A stretch of DNA of 64,000 bases, taken from Elmis aenea. Its lineage: Eukaryota; Arthropoda; Insecta; Coleoptera; Elmidae. Position numbers and translations under genes: made by a program. Shown here piece by piece: positions 10,645 to 21,199 of this stretch. The DNA lies in contig OX393576.1 in NCBI GenBank assembly GCA_947652605.1, positions 48,770,966 to 48,834,965 of the forward strand. The letters run 5' to 3'. Under the pieces are notes generated by a model, which worked only from the letters and a program-made list of their open reading frames with translations, made no database searches and was not told the origin of the DNA. Within the stretch, counting starts at the first letter, position 1, and each line of letters opens with the position of its first letter.

Positions 10645-10911
10645 TTAGTTTTTTGGCTTGTGGCCGGCTTCTATTAATTTATTTTCTTGTCCACACCAGT
10701 AGAACTGCTTATCATTAATTAGCAATTTTCCATTTCCCACTTTCACTCTATTTCCCCTACTTCTTTCTTCGTCTGCTTTTTTCCGTATTGATGTTTGTAT
10801 TTCTCTTTCGGTTGCTGTTAGATCGCTGTTAATATATATTTTTTGTTCTCGTACAGTTTTCAATTTAGCTTTGTTTCTCATAATGTTTATTTTATCCATA
10901 GAATTTTCCAA
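10645..10911 (-). CDS. Short ORF1-like reading frame of the LINE
   Basis: An 88-aa basic, Lys/Glu-rich frame 70 bp upstream of the RT ORF and in a different frame. It contains SDLTATEREIQTSIRKKADEE and RVKVGNGKLLINDKQFYW, a pattern I associate with the short upstream ORF of insect RTE-like elements. The frame is open above the Met (LIELENSM), so it is probably truncated at its 5' end. A helical nucleic-acid-binding role is inferred only from charge and position. Confidence 0.5.
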   Translation of the reverse strand: MENSMDKINIMRNKAKLKTVREQKIYINSDLTATEREIQTSIRKKADEERSRGNRVKVGNGKLLINDKQFYWCGQENKLIEAGHKPKN

Positions 10912-10929
10912 TTCTATAAGGCATGTTTT

Positions 10930-11175
10930 TATTATTAAATATAAAAATATCTAAAACTAATCTCCATAACTATTTTTGATATTTGCAACAATAACGGAGA
11001 TATGACACATTATTAATATGACAAAAAAACCCTTTTTATTCAATAATTCGAAAACCGGAAATGATAAAATATTTTTGAAAACGGTTCTGTTTGTCTCAAA
11101 AAACTGCACAATTTTGGTAATTTAACCGTTTCTTTATCTTGAATATTGACCGAGATACCCATGCAAACTTTTATA
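10930..11175. other. Unassigned repeat-like flank
   Basis: AT-rich sequence with phrases common in the window's palindromic elements (ACGGAGATATGACAC, GACCGAGATACCC). It is probably an eroded element fragment between the LINE 5' end and the next palindrome. No terminus or ORF can be set. Confidence 0.35.
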
Positions 11176-11671
11176 CAGGGTGTAGACTTGGATCACGCAA
11201 CATTGCAATTTCAATGGTAAAACTTTAAAAGTCGTATGTTATCTACCCTAATTATTTTAGAAAAAAGTGCAAATAGGATTTATGTAGGGAAAAGAAATCT
11301 GTAATCAATTTTATTATTTCTTCGAATGAAAACATAACTAGTTGTGTAAAGAAAATAATTATAAAACATAAAGGATAATTAAGAATAAACTTCGCGTCAA
11401 AGCGACAGAATAACTGACATTAGGATGAGCAGTTGTCACAGCAAAATTCCAAGGCACTACAGATTTTTGACAAAACACTTTTTTTAATTTGCTTAATTTT
11501 TAGTTATTGGGAAACTAAAAATTAATATTGATTACAATTCTGGATACAGATTTTTTTCTCTACAAAAACATTTTTGCACTTTTTTTCTGAAATAATCAGG
11601 GGAGGTAATATACTACTTTTAAAGTTTTACCATTGAAATTGTTATGTTGCGTGATCCAAGTCTACACCCTG
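11176..11671. repeat. Palindromic CAGGGTG element (496 bp)
   Basis: Termini CAGGGTGTAGACTTGGATCA and its inverted partner, near-identical over ~65 bp and alignable for ~150 bp. TA precedes the left end, but the right flank reads TC, so the target duplication is mutated. The central ~150 bp shows no convincing coding tail. It is non-autonomous and presumably moved by a mariner-type transposase, judging from the termini. Confidence 0.8.
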
Positions 11672-13230
11672 TCTATCAATTCCAAACAAGTAAAATGCAA
11701 AAAAAATTAAATTCATTTTGGAATAAATCAATAACATTCGCTCAATTAACACTTAAATCTTAAATATTTTCTTTTAAAATGTAGCTAACGCGCTCTTTTG
11801 TTTCTTATACCGTATTTTGTTATTATTACAGCAAGCAAACTGTATGTGTTAGCTTATCTACATGAGGCTACTGATATACAATGCTAATGTTTCGAGATTT
11901 TTTGCAGAAAGAGTTAACAAGCAACAGCTTTATCCGATTTAGTTCTGGAATATGTGCCAACATTCACAACGTAAAAACTTCAATTATTCAGCATAAAAGT
12001 TTAACATTCAACACAAATTACTAACACAAAAAATGTACACAAGATTGCATGTTATAAATATCAATAACAAACTAGCCTTATCCTTAGCTGAATAAATTGT
12101 TTATTTCCAAAAATATGCTGTTACAAAAGAAAAACTAAAATTATAGTCAAAACGACGCTAGTAAAATTTTACATCAACTTAAGATTTTTAAAAAGAATAC
12201 CAGAATACCACTGCATTATTACATTTTTAAAATCTACCACACATTTTAAGGTAATTCTAATTACGTAAAAAAATTGTTAAAACTACTGTGCATGGTTTTA
12301 AAGTTATTTACGTTTGTTCGAAACACTGCAATTAACTAAATATTAAAACTATTTATGTAAAAACCGAATATAGCCCACAAAAAATATCAATATTGAAGAT
12401 GGTTGAACACACTTTGATGATGGGTCTGACACAAAACCTAACATCAGTATGTATTTAAAAACAAATCATTTCATAATTGTTCTTAATAACTTCTGAATTA
12501 AAGGTCTATGATAAGGTTCTTTAGTTTGTAATTTTGCGGGCACTCTATGTTAAGCTCGATGTTAAGCCTTATAGTTGGCATATCCCGTAGATATATTGTT
12601 CCACATTTGTAATCTAGAATGCTTAAGGTTTTATTTTTTTTTGTTTCTTTTGTTCCAACACAACATTTTATTACTACTGTTTCATTCAAAATTATTTTAT
12701 CAATAAGATTTTTAGCAGACGATATTTTGCACATTGTGCATAACAAACGTATTGCAGGCCATAATTTTTCTGAGCACTATATTTGAGTTTTTATGGATAG
12801 ATTGTATTAAAGATCCTAGCTATGTTAACTTGGGACAGTTTAAATATAATATTATGACACAAAACAATTTCTATAACGACAAGATATTCTCCATGCTCCA
12901 AGTTATGTTCCATGAATTGTTTCAACACAAGTCAGTAAACAATTTCTGTTTCCGAAAAAAAGCGTAGGGGTAAGATATTGTCACACTAATATTTTATATA
13001 TATTTCATAATGTAAATTTGTTATTGTAAACCCATTCCGTAAACTCCGTTTATTAGGTTACATGTTACACTATGTAGTCAGCTCTATTTGCAATAATTTG
13101 TTATAACTGTGTCACAGCAAGCAAATAGAGCTGAAGTCATCAAGTACGGCCTTATGTGTTTCCTTTATTCGTCAAAGTCTTTTAGCTGACTTGGGGTAAT
13201 TATGGATAGAAAAAGTCTTCCCAAATTATA
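11672..13230. other. AT-rich stretch, no recognised gene
   Basis: Contains two small opposed ORFs (82 codons at 12498-12746 minus, 77 at 12734-12967 plus) whose proteins I do not recognise and whose composition is that of chance AT-rich ORFs. No repeat termini seen. Confidence 0.5.
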
Positions 13231-13254
13231 GGAAGACAGTCACAAGAGTCAACA

Positions 13255-13315
13255 GTCAACAGTACAGTCGGTCGTAGAGCAACCGGCCGAGATGGCAGTA
13301 ATTACCCTGGGTCCA
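13255..13315 (+). other. Candidate first exon with splice donor
   Basis: A locally less AT-rich patch: repeated GTCAACAGTCAACAGTACAG, then a CpG-bearing leader, ATG at 13292 in a good context (GCCGAGATGG), eight codons (MAVITLGP) and a textbook donor CCA|GTGAGT at 13316. This is the composition expected of a 5' exon. No second exon can be paired with it, so it is a hypothesis only. Confidence 0.2.
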
Positions 13316-13320
13316 GTGAG

Positions 13321-14860
13321 TCACCGTTCTGTAAAGTTTCTGTATGTCAATGTGTTTGTTCATCTTGTTCTTATGATAAATCTGCTCAATTTCATAGTTA
13401 TCAATTAGCTTCATTATGAATCCCGAGCTACCCCCAAGCGCACATTGTCGTTAAGGTTTCGGCCCTAAAGCCTTTGTGACAATATTGAAAAGTACAACAT
13501 GGATAAATTTATCTTTTTTTTTTATTTGGGGCTGCATTAACAGTAATCCGAAAAGGATTTTATGAATTTAATCATTACTTTTTTTGTTTTGAGGTCTTTG
13601 GAGTTAATACCTACGTACTTACACACAGAGAAGGGAAATAAAATAGCAAATAGAAAATTAAAATATTCTTGATGTGTTGCTGATTGCTGTGTACATTCAG
13701 AAATTAAAAACGTGTATAATAGAAGAATTTTCCTTCTTATTGTAAAAAAAAAGTTCTATGTGTATAATTATATTTTTAATAAATCTGTTAACTTGAAATT
13801 TTAGAATTGGTGTAAACAATTAATACAATAAGACATAATTATGTACGTCTTTAATCTTTGTCTAATTGATGCTTTAAAGTAGAAACTTATTATTTATTCC
13901 TTTGTCATAAATCTGCCCTATTTGGTAATTTCTTATTATCTTTTGTAAATTAACCGTTTTTTAAAAACTTTAATCAAACGGTTTTGCTTCGCTGTCGCGA
14001 GTAAATATAATTCTTGATAAATGAAATTTTTACTTAAGCTAACAAAACATTTAGCATTTCAATTGTCAACCTTTAATTAATTGTGCAGTACATTTACATA
14101 CGTAACAATTTCCTGAGCAGATTACACTATTGCTTTGAAGTCAAATTCAGTTTTAAGCTCGCTTTATTTAAAGCTAATACGTCGACTTCCTGTGTGTTGT
14201 TGCACGGTTTGCAAAAATAACACAGCAGGAGTTAGCCGTAATTAATTAACTTTTATTTTTATAAACTTGGACATGTTAAAATACTTGACTTTACAAAATC
14301 AACATTGTAAATTCTGCAGTGTAAGTTTACTGCGGTTTTCGATTGTATCAAGGAATGTAAAATTCGTTTGTGTTAATGTTTTTGATTGTAAAACTAAAAA
14401 ACAGCCTCCTTGCAATTTTTCTTTACTTGCTTTTGGCATTTTTTTAGCGCTCCTTATGGTTAAATACTTCAGAAATAAACAAAGTTTAAATAAATGTCAA
14501 CGTATTTTCGATATATCTTTTTTTTTCACGACTAACACTGATCATTTGATTCACCATCCAGTAAATGTTACATTTTTTAAATTAATTCTTAAAAACATCT
14601 CAATATATTATGTACGACGTAAAAAAAACTAATGTTCCACCGTATTTTGATAAGACTTGCAAACGCCGTCAAAATATTTTTCATTTAATCTGATTTCTGA
14701 AGAAACTGAAACAAATCTTAAATATGTCGAAATAAAATCAAATAAAACTGTTCTTGTGCGAGTAATAAAAGCCGGGGTTTGAAAGAATTTTTTTTTGTAT
14801 ACAGAACTCCAAAATGCTAGGCTCCTACTTATTTTAAAAGCTACAAAGTGGGTTTAATTA
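13321..14860. other. No recognised gene
   Basis: AT-rich. The only longer frame (14267-14632, with its first ATG at 14273) is Phe/Lys/Asn-rich, matches nothing I know and lacks a plausible context. No element termini seen. Confidence 0.5.
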
Positions 14861-14864
14861 AGAT

Positions 14865-15141
14865 AAGTGTATGATTTGGTACTAAATTTAAATCTAAAAA
14901 GAAAAGTGTGTGTTCCGCTCGCGCGGCAGACTACTATAGGGGAATTGACCCCCTTTTCAGCTGTTAGAGGTACAAGGATGGTGGGTAAGGATGTGGATAG
15001 TCAAGGATGGGCAAAGATAGTTGGAAGTACTGCCACAGCATATGCCTTAACTGTAGAGGAAACCATCTGAAACCTCCACAATGACAGTCGACCCTGGGAT
15101 TCGAACCTTTGACCTCCTGATTGCAAGTTAGGTTGTGAAAG
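14865..15141 (-). repeat. tRNA-related SINE-like fragment
   Basis: On the minus strand the piece begins with a tRNA-like 3' half: an anticodon-loop-like ACTTGCAATCAGG, then GAGGTCAAAGGTTCGAATCC, which contains a perfect RNA polymerase III B box (GGTTCGAATCC). A non-tRNA body follows. The tRNA 5' half and A box are missing because the foldback at 15142 abuts directly. It cannot fold as a complete tRNA. SINE identity is inferred. Confidence 0.5.
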
Positions 15142-15831
15142 CTCACAAGGGAAGGTCACGATACGTTGTCGCTAGAATTTGATTCCGGCTGTGTTTATTA
15201 CATCAAGGGCATCAAAACTAAATGTTCTGCAAAGTTATACGTGCCACTGGCCATTACCTTTGGAAAAATAGGGGGAAAACTCAACAGCTGATTAATAAAA
15301 GTAATATTTGCGATCGCGTTGGTTATGAAACCGTCAAAGACAACATCGAAATTCTTCTATTTACCAATGCGCGCATCCTTTCCAAGTAAAATGGTGCAAA
15401 GTTTTTGAAAAAATCTTAAACGGTTCCGAAGAAAAACGCAAAAAACGAGGTCTTTGTAAAAACGGTTTTCCCTATGTTAAACGCCTACGACAACTTCTCA
15501 ATTCATAGCGCTTATGTAGGGGTTTTGTTTTTGACGTTTTTCTCCGGAACCGTTCAAGATTTTTTCAAAAACTTTGCACTATTTTACTTGCAAAGGATGC
15601 GCGCATTGATAAATAGAAGAATTTCGATTTTATCTCTGACGGTTTCATGGCCAACGCGATCGCAAAAATGACCTTTTTGTACCAATTTTTCAGTTTTTTC
15701 CCTATTTTTCCGAAGGTAATGGCCAGTGGCACGTATAACTCTGGAAAACAGTTAGTTTGGATGCCCTTGATGTAAAAAACACAGCCGGAATCAAATTCTA
15801 GCGACAACGTATCGTGACCTTCCCTGGTCAG
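15142..15831. repeat. Foldback element, CTSAC(A/C)AGGGAA family, copy 1
   Basis: 690 bp with inverted arms: left CTCACAAGGGAAGGTCACGA, right (reverse complement) CTGACCAGGGAAGGTCACGA, alignable deep into the element (for example GGCCATTACC/GGTAATGGCC and GCGATCGCG regions) with only a short centre. Flanks do not show a clear target duplication. No transposase remnant is seen. The termini differ from the CAGGGTG group, so a different transposase is implied. The same terminal consensus recurs at 27402-28174. Confidence 0.75.
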
Positions 15832-15868
15832 TAGAAAAGTGGAGAAACGTAAAGCAGAATGGGGTATA

Positions 15869-16600
15869 CAGGGTAGGATTCAAAAGTAATGAGCCTTTGT
15901 TCAAAAAGACAAATTTATTTAGCAAATCGGTACAACTAGATAATAGTCTTCAAAATAGGCACCTCCTGCATCAATACACTTTTGTAGGCGGTTTTTCCAT
16001 GACTCGAAAGCGTCTACGTAGGCCTGTTCCGGGATGGCTGCAAGGGCTGCCTTGACATTTGCTAGGATGTCCTCGATCGAGTCGAAGCGTTTTCCTTTCA
16101 GCGCTGATTTTAAGCGCGGAAACAAGAAGAAGTCAGGAGGCGACACGTCCGGACTGTAGGGAGGCTGGGTGACCACCGGAACGTTCACCCGGGCCAGGTA
16201 GGCGCTCACGATGAAGGCGGTGTGGCTGGGCGCGTTATCGTGGTGAAGCTTCCAGCTCTTGATGTCCCTTCGCTTGCGCGCGACGATTCTTTTCAGCCTT
16301 TTCAGGACTTCCAAGTAGTAAGCAGCATTCATGGTCTGTCCGGGCGGGACAAACTCGTAGTGGACGATCCCCTTCACTCCGAAGAAGACGATGAGCATGG
16401 TCTTCGTCTTCGTGTAACGCACTACCGTACAGGGGTTGCCGTCAAGGCTGATCCTACCGCTCCGAAAGCTCGGAGGCAACCCAGCTACGTTGCGTTGTGA
16501 AGCCAACACCCACCATCACCGTCGCTGGCAAGTGGAGCGCGCGGCGAAGTACGCTCGCGTCAGAATAAAATGACGCTCATTACTTTTGAATTCTACCCTG
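15869..16600 (-). mobile_element. Internally deleted mariner element
   Basis: Terminal inverted repeats CAGGGTAGGATTCAAAAGTA and CAGGGTAGAATTCAAAAGTA (one mismatch over 26 bp, continuing ATGAGC), flanked on both sides by the TA target duplication. At 732 bp it is about half the ~1.3 kb usual for mariner; the missing part is the 5' UTR and N-terminal half of the transposase. It is clearly more GC-rich than everything around it, as would be seen after horizontal arrival or recent spread. Confidence 0.92.
15919..16509 (-). pseudogene. Mariner transposase, C-terminal half
   Basis: About 196 codons of mariner catalytic domain: KTKTMLIVFFGVKGIVHYEF, then LHHDNAPSHTA with the second catalytic Asp, and PPYSPDVSPPDFFLFPRL with the third Asp 34 residues later (D34D), then KGKRFDSIEDI and the CIDAGGAYFE tail. 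The frame has no ATG at its left limit: upstream in-frame codons run into a stop (TGA) within ~10 nt, and the HTH domains plus the first catalytic Asp are gone. The protein cannot cut DNA. It is otherwise well preserved, with no frameshift, so the deletion is recent. The family would recognise CAGGGT-type ends with TA targets, the same as the many palindromes nearby. Confidence 0.92.
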
Positions 16601-16845
16601 TATAACGTGTTAAGACATATTTTATATAAAGTTAGTCAATATTATCGTTTTTGTGATATCCATTCTTTTATTAACAAGTTAGGAACGTTTTTTGAATAAC
16701 ACTTTAGTTTTAATAAATCAGAAATATACATGTTGAAAAAATACATCAAATATGCCCTGTTTTGCTCCATAGGCGGGGCAGGATGGTGTACTTTTCTTTT
16801 TTAGTAATATGGTATAAAATGTACCTAATTGTAATAAAAAAACAC

Positions 16846-17223
16846 ATGTAAAAATGAAGGTGGTGCAGTGTTACATAATCTATTGTCAATTTTATCTTTA
16901 AACGAATTTCTTCAGGCTTTTCAAAGTTTGTAAATGTAGAAAATTTTTGAAGTACTGTATTTTCATGAAAATGCAATTTTCACGAAAACGGTTGACTTTA
17001 GACCCATATAACCTCAAACATTTTTTGAAGTAAATTTAAAGGGGAATCCAAAAATGTAAAAATATACAGGGTGTTCCATAAGAAAAAGTATAACTTTGAT
17101 ATGCCACCCTTTTTTGGAGCACCCTGTTTGTTTGAAAATATTTTTTAAATGTAGCCCTTATTGACTTACATAATCTAACAGCGACAGAAATTGGAAAATA
17201 TAAACCGTTTCGCCATATAGCGT
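16846..17223. repeat. Single arm of the 2.3-kb palindrome family
   Basis: Closely matches positions about 41455-41800, the right arm of the palindrome at 39555-41842. Shared phrases include GGTGGTGCA-GTGTTACATAATC, CCGTTTCGCCATA and the internal module CAGGGTGTTCCATAAGAAAAA...GGAGCACCCTG (17070-17127). The terminal ~20 bp (ACTCCGACGCG...) is absent, so this is a broken copy with neither true end. Confidence 0.75.
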
Positions 17224-17418
17224 TTCATATAAGAGTTTTAAATTCATTTTTTATGTAATAAGAAGAAATATGATATAGTGCACAACAAACATTATAGCCC
17301 AGCGTGTTTGACGAGTAGTTTTTTCTTAAATGATTTTATAAAGATAAAAATTAATAAGTAATTATAGATAACTCGTTTCTTTAAAAAAAAAAAAAAAAAC
17401 TGTACAAAGGGCAGTTAA

Positions 17419-17720
17419 CTATGGTGCCACTACGTTCACTGTCCAAGCCTTTTTTTATATCCGGCGTCACATGTCCACATACTTTGACAACAATTGGTTT
17501 TGGAATTACATAGATAGGACGTTCATGAGTCATATGTGTATAAAATATTTGCTCAATAAGCTTTAGAGAAGCCTTTTTTCACGTCCTACGACCATTTTAG
17601 AATCTTCAACTGCACGTTCATGTTGATATTCACGTTTAAATTTGACAAATGAGTCACATATACTTCATGGGCGGTGAATACATGTCATGAGTCATATATG
17701 ACTCATGGACAGTGGACGTG
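17419..17720. repeat. Possible small MITE with inverted ACGTYCACTGTCCA ends
   Basis: The left side has ACGTTCACTGTCCAAG (17432-), the right side in reverse complement ACGTCCACTGTCCATG (to 17719). TTAA occurs at 17415-17418 and 17721-17724; the right one abuts the repeat, the left is about 9 bp off, so piggyBac-type TTAA targeting is only suggestive. The interior repeats ATGAGTCATAT-like words and holds the perfect palindrome TGAGTCATATATGACTCA (17688-17705). Confidence 0.4.
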
Positions 17721-17877
17721 TTAATAGTGTAACAAATCAAACGTGTATGCGACCAAATTATAATTAACAACTTCAATATTATTATTATTATTGTGTTCCT
17801 TATCGATCTCTTACCGATTCTAAGACCCAATAAAAATCATAATCATACAGTTTCTGTTCCTACAACATTGTTATTAA

Positions 17878-18325
17878 CCCTCTGTCGGGCGCATAACATT
17901 TTTACCCGCATCGGGCGCAATGTATTGAATTGATACACACTTGACTTGACTTGAAATAACGGCGAAGAGGTATTGGTGTTTTTGTACAATTTTAATTTTT
18001 AATTAACGACTTATTGGGTTTCCTTTTATGTGCCATTCATAAGATTATTAATTTTTTTATTGAAATGTAAATAAATTAGACTACCTTCAAATTTTGGCAA
18101 AACATTAGTGACGGCATCAGGCGTAATGAATCAGTTTGATACGTTGCTCCAAAACTGACTGACGCGAAGCCTGAATTGTGTCTTTTTAGTTGCTATTAAT
18201 TTCCTTTTGGCGGTCTGAATCTTCTTAGCGCCTTAGTAGGAGTAATTGGAAGACCGTGTATCTGAATATCCCCTTAAAAACGAACTGTAAAGAAACTTAC
18301 GCGTTCGGGCGCAATAGGCTCTGTA
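17878..18325. repeat. piggyBac-like MITE, copy 1
   Basis: The left end CCCTCTGTCGGGCGCATAAC follows TTAA (17874-17877). The interior shares TTAGTGACGGCATCAGG, GTAATTGGAAGACC and CCCCTTAAAAA with the copy at 21200-21392, whose right end in reverse complement is CCCTTCGTCAGGCGCAATCG. The right end here (GGGCGCAATAGG) is eroded. TTAA target plus a CCC start is the piggyBac signature. No transposase inside. Confidence 0.6.
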
Positions 18326-18329
18326 CATA

Positions 18330-19160
18330 TAAGACCCCCAATTCTTGCGTTTAATGGCATGATACATAACAATAAATTTCTAAACTTAAGTTTCAGGCGA
18401 ACATTGTCATTAGAATTTTTAGGCGTTATTATTATTGTGCCAGAAGTTATCTACAGTAACTTTATTACGCTCTAGTTTTCGCTAGTTAACTAACATAATT
18501 TCAGTCGTAAAACTTAGCAGCCATATATTGGTTAAACAACTTATACGTTTACAATGGCAATCTAAAAGCTATAAGCAAAGAACATAAATTATCGCGGCTT
18601 GTCGCCTTAGTTATGAAAGCTGTAAAGATAATTATTGTAGGTTCATTAATAATAAAGTTGTTAGGCATAAACTTTAAGTTAATACATAAATTAATGTAAA
18701 TTTAATGAACATTTTACAATACAGTTTTATACATAAAACATACGCACGGACCAAAAAGGAGCAACAAGCGGGAAAATCTCCCTAAGCACGTGCGTCGTGT
18801 TGACTCAAGCGCAATCCCCCTTTGCTGATATTTTCTCGATTATAGTTAAACTTTTTGCCCCTCTTTGCTGTCATTTTAATTTACTAGAAATAATCATTGT
18901 GTAGGATATAACGGTTTGTGATGAATAATCCAAGGGTGTCCTTAATTATTTTACACATCGTGTAACACGTTTTTTAACAGATTGCCACATTAATAAATTC
19001 TTACAGTGTCCCGGCTATAAATCTGTGAGACAATAAGAAAGTATACGAGTAAAAACTACCGCTAAAAAAGTTTGTAATGTGACATTAATTTGGCTTAAAA
19101 GTTTTATGTCCTCTTTTAGCCTATTAACCCTATTATGCTCCGGTACAAATTAGTCTTCTA
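18330..19160. other. No recognised gene
   Basis: AT-rich sequence without element ends. A slightly GC-richer patch (18745-18860, with AAGCACGTGCGTCGTG and GACTCAAGCGC) has no ORF or motif that I can name. Confidence 0.45.
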
Positions 19161-19161
19161 G

Positions 19162-19269
19162 GAATGGCGTTCTTGAAAGAATTCTTTTAATGAATCTAAG
19201 CCGACGTGTCGAGGGTTTGCTACAGGAATTTTACAGAGAAATACAGCGAGTTAAAGTCAATTCTTGCAG
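19162..19269 (+). CDS. Candidate host exon (unidentified protein)
   Basis: A 108-bp segment bounded by an acceptor-like TCTTCTAG (ending 19161) and a strong donor TGCAG|GTAAAT (19270). Frame 3 is open across it: NGVLERILLMNLSRRVEGLL then QEFYREIQRVKVNSC, which has an amphipathic helix pattern and balanced composition unlike the surrounding chance ORFs. Both intron phases would be 2, so the exon is symmetrical. I do not recognise the protein and find no neighbouring exon; it could also be a transposon fragment. No ATG-start context, RNA or homology evidence is available here. Confidence 0.25.
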
Positions 19270-19680
19270 GTAAATAAGTTTAATTTAAGAAAATGTTCTC
19301 TACTTTTTAAATTTAAAGTCCGACTTCTGTCAGCATAAAGTACTTTACACGTGCTGGAACAATAATTAACTACTTTTTTAATTAGACATTCTTTTATTGC
19401 TGTTCGAGTCAAAACTTTTGCTGATTCGTTTCGCAAAGGAATAAATTTTTATGTAACGAACCTTAAATGTTGATAGGTTATCCACTCCACATTCGATAAC
19501 TGCTTCTCTACCAACTGGTATTGTTACATTCGCTATCGGAGTACTGAATTTCGGAATATCTGTAAAAATAGTATTGTTTTAGTACATTATTATACATAGT
19601 ACATTAAATTATAAATTTTATAAGGTATAAACAAATTTTTTTTTTACTACCACTTATGTAAATGACTCTTACCGCACAGT

Positions 19681-19850
19681 CTGCATGCATAGTGAGTCAT
19701 AACGCACGGTAAGCAAAACGCATATTTGGCTAGAGAGATCGAAGTAGCCTTACGTCAAACACTGCCTGCATGCATATAAACTGAGTTATAACGCAAGGTA
19801 AGCAAAACGCACACGTCTAGAAATGTCAAAGTAGGCTTACGTCAAAATTG
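19681..19850. repeat. 85-bp direct tandem duplication
   Basis: Two units starting CTGCATGCAT at 19681 and 19766. Both carry TAACGCA(C/A)GGTAAGCAAAA, a TCTAG/CTAGAG centre and GTAG(C/G)CTTACGTCAAA. The units differ by substitutions and small indels, so the duplication is not fresh. The GTAGGCTTACGTCAAA word also appears inside the Harbinger-like MITE (about 43053). Confidence 0.7.
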
Positions 19851-19859
19851 ACAAGACAA

Positions 19860-21190
19860 CGTAATTATTACATGTGTATATTAGCCAAAAAGCCTTTAAA
19901 ATCGTAGGTATTATGTGTTCGTAGAAAAATAAGCTACATAACTCGAGTTGAAAAGCAATTACGCACTTGTGGAAATACTTTTTCACTCGTGCGTAATATG
20001 CTTCTTACAACTTTTGTTATGTAATATATGATTATGTAACCCTTTAAAATTATATGTTTGAGCAAGTAACAAGACATTGAACTTATACAAGGATGGTTAA
20101 ATGTATTTATTTGGTTCATCTATAATAAATTAACAATAATCTGACATTAAATACTTCGTTTAATAATGATAAACCTTTTTTTAAATTAACATTTATTACA
20201 TTAATCGTTGTAAATCTGAGGCTGTTTTAAATTTTATTTTTATAAAAATATGTATTGCTTAATTTAGTAAAACCAAGTATGTATTATGATTTTAAAACTA
20301 CGACTAATTAAAATCTTTTCAGATACGACCCTAAACACGACGATACGCCTATTTTCATTCAGAAGGCTTGCAACATGTTTAAATTTTCTACAGGGTTAAA
20401 TAGTAGGAGTAAATTAAACGCTAGTTTCCCGAAACAGACATCTTGATGTATTACCGAGAAACAGATTAATTTTTAAGCTACAGAATAGCTGTAAAACGTA
20501 CTATACACCTAAATTTACTATATTTTGATGTTTGTTATCAGAATTGTTAAAAAGTTATATAATTGTTAAAGCTTTGCCTTTTTTTGCTAAAAAATTATTT
20601 TGTTTTAAGATTTTTTATAGTTTTTAATATCTTTTATAGTGATATGATATCTGTTTAAGTAAATATCTAACATGGTGTCCATAAAAAATCAAAAGCTGAT
20701 CGTTAGATCTTTGTAATTAATTAATTGTGTCACAATAAACCGATAGCATATCGTTGACTTGACAATATACAATTCCTATTCAATGAATAAAAAATTGGCA
20801 GCATATCGCGTTTTTCTTCGTTATTAAAGTTAATTTTTACGAATTTATTAATGTGACAAGTAATCGGCTTTCGAAACTATTAGTTTGTTGATTGGTTGTC
20901 ATGGAAACAACATAAACTACAACGACCGGCCTACCTGATTTATCAGGGTTATTTTTATAAACCCTTTTTTTTAATTTAGTGACTAATGCAGAAGTAAAAT
21001 ACCATGTGTAATACATCAATAGATTCAGAAAAATAAATGCTATTTGAATATGTAAATAGCAAAAATTTCGCCCATAAGAAAAAACAAAGTTGGTTGTCAT
21101 AAAACAAAAACGAATCGATCTAGGAAAAATTTGTGAACACCATCCAATTCGGTTTAAAAAGTTGCTGGGGCAATGTTTCATTAATTCTGT
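19860..21190. other. No recognised gene
   Basis: AT-rich. A 114-codon minus frame (20837-21181) reads as a hydrophobic chance ORF; part of it (20860-20960) has repeat-like sequence (GGTTGTCATGGAAACAAC) but no ends. Nothing else supported. Confidence 0.4.
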
Positions 21191-21199
21191 ACTGAAATC

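Larger units (their letters stand above)
7500..10925 (-). mobile_element. RTE-like non-LTR retrotransposon, near full length
   Basis: Minus-strand LINE. The 3' end has a very short UTR after the ORF stop (7562) and an AT microsatellite tail (TATATATA with two ATAATCAAATT units, 7492-7527), a style of end known from RTE-type elements. The 5' part holds a short ORF1-like reading frame (10645-10911) and reads openly to about 10920, where sequence character changes. It sits in or next to the palindromic element 6559-7467. No clean target duplication can be picked out. Confidence 0.8.

Noticed and set aside
7554..10718. Plus-strand ORFs of 60-164 codons across the LINE
   Set aside because: They are antisense shadows of the 1003-aa minus-strand LINE ORF; Phe/Ser/Leu-rich translations reflect complementary codons.
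14267..14632. 121-codon plus ORF
   Set aside because: AT-driven composition, begins from a non-ATG in the long form, no neighbours or motifs.
15086..15141. Possible tRNA gene (B box GGTTCGAATCC on the minus strand)
   Set aside because: No matching acceptor stem, D arm or A box; the 5' half is replaced by a foldback element. Kept as a SINE-like fragment instead.
20837..21181. 114-codon minus ORF
   Set aside because: Hydrophobic chance composition, no motif, overlaps repeat-like sequence.
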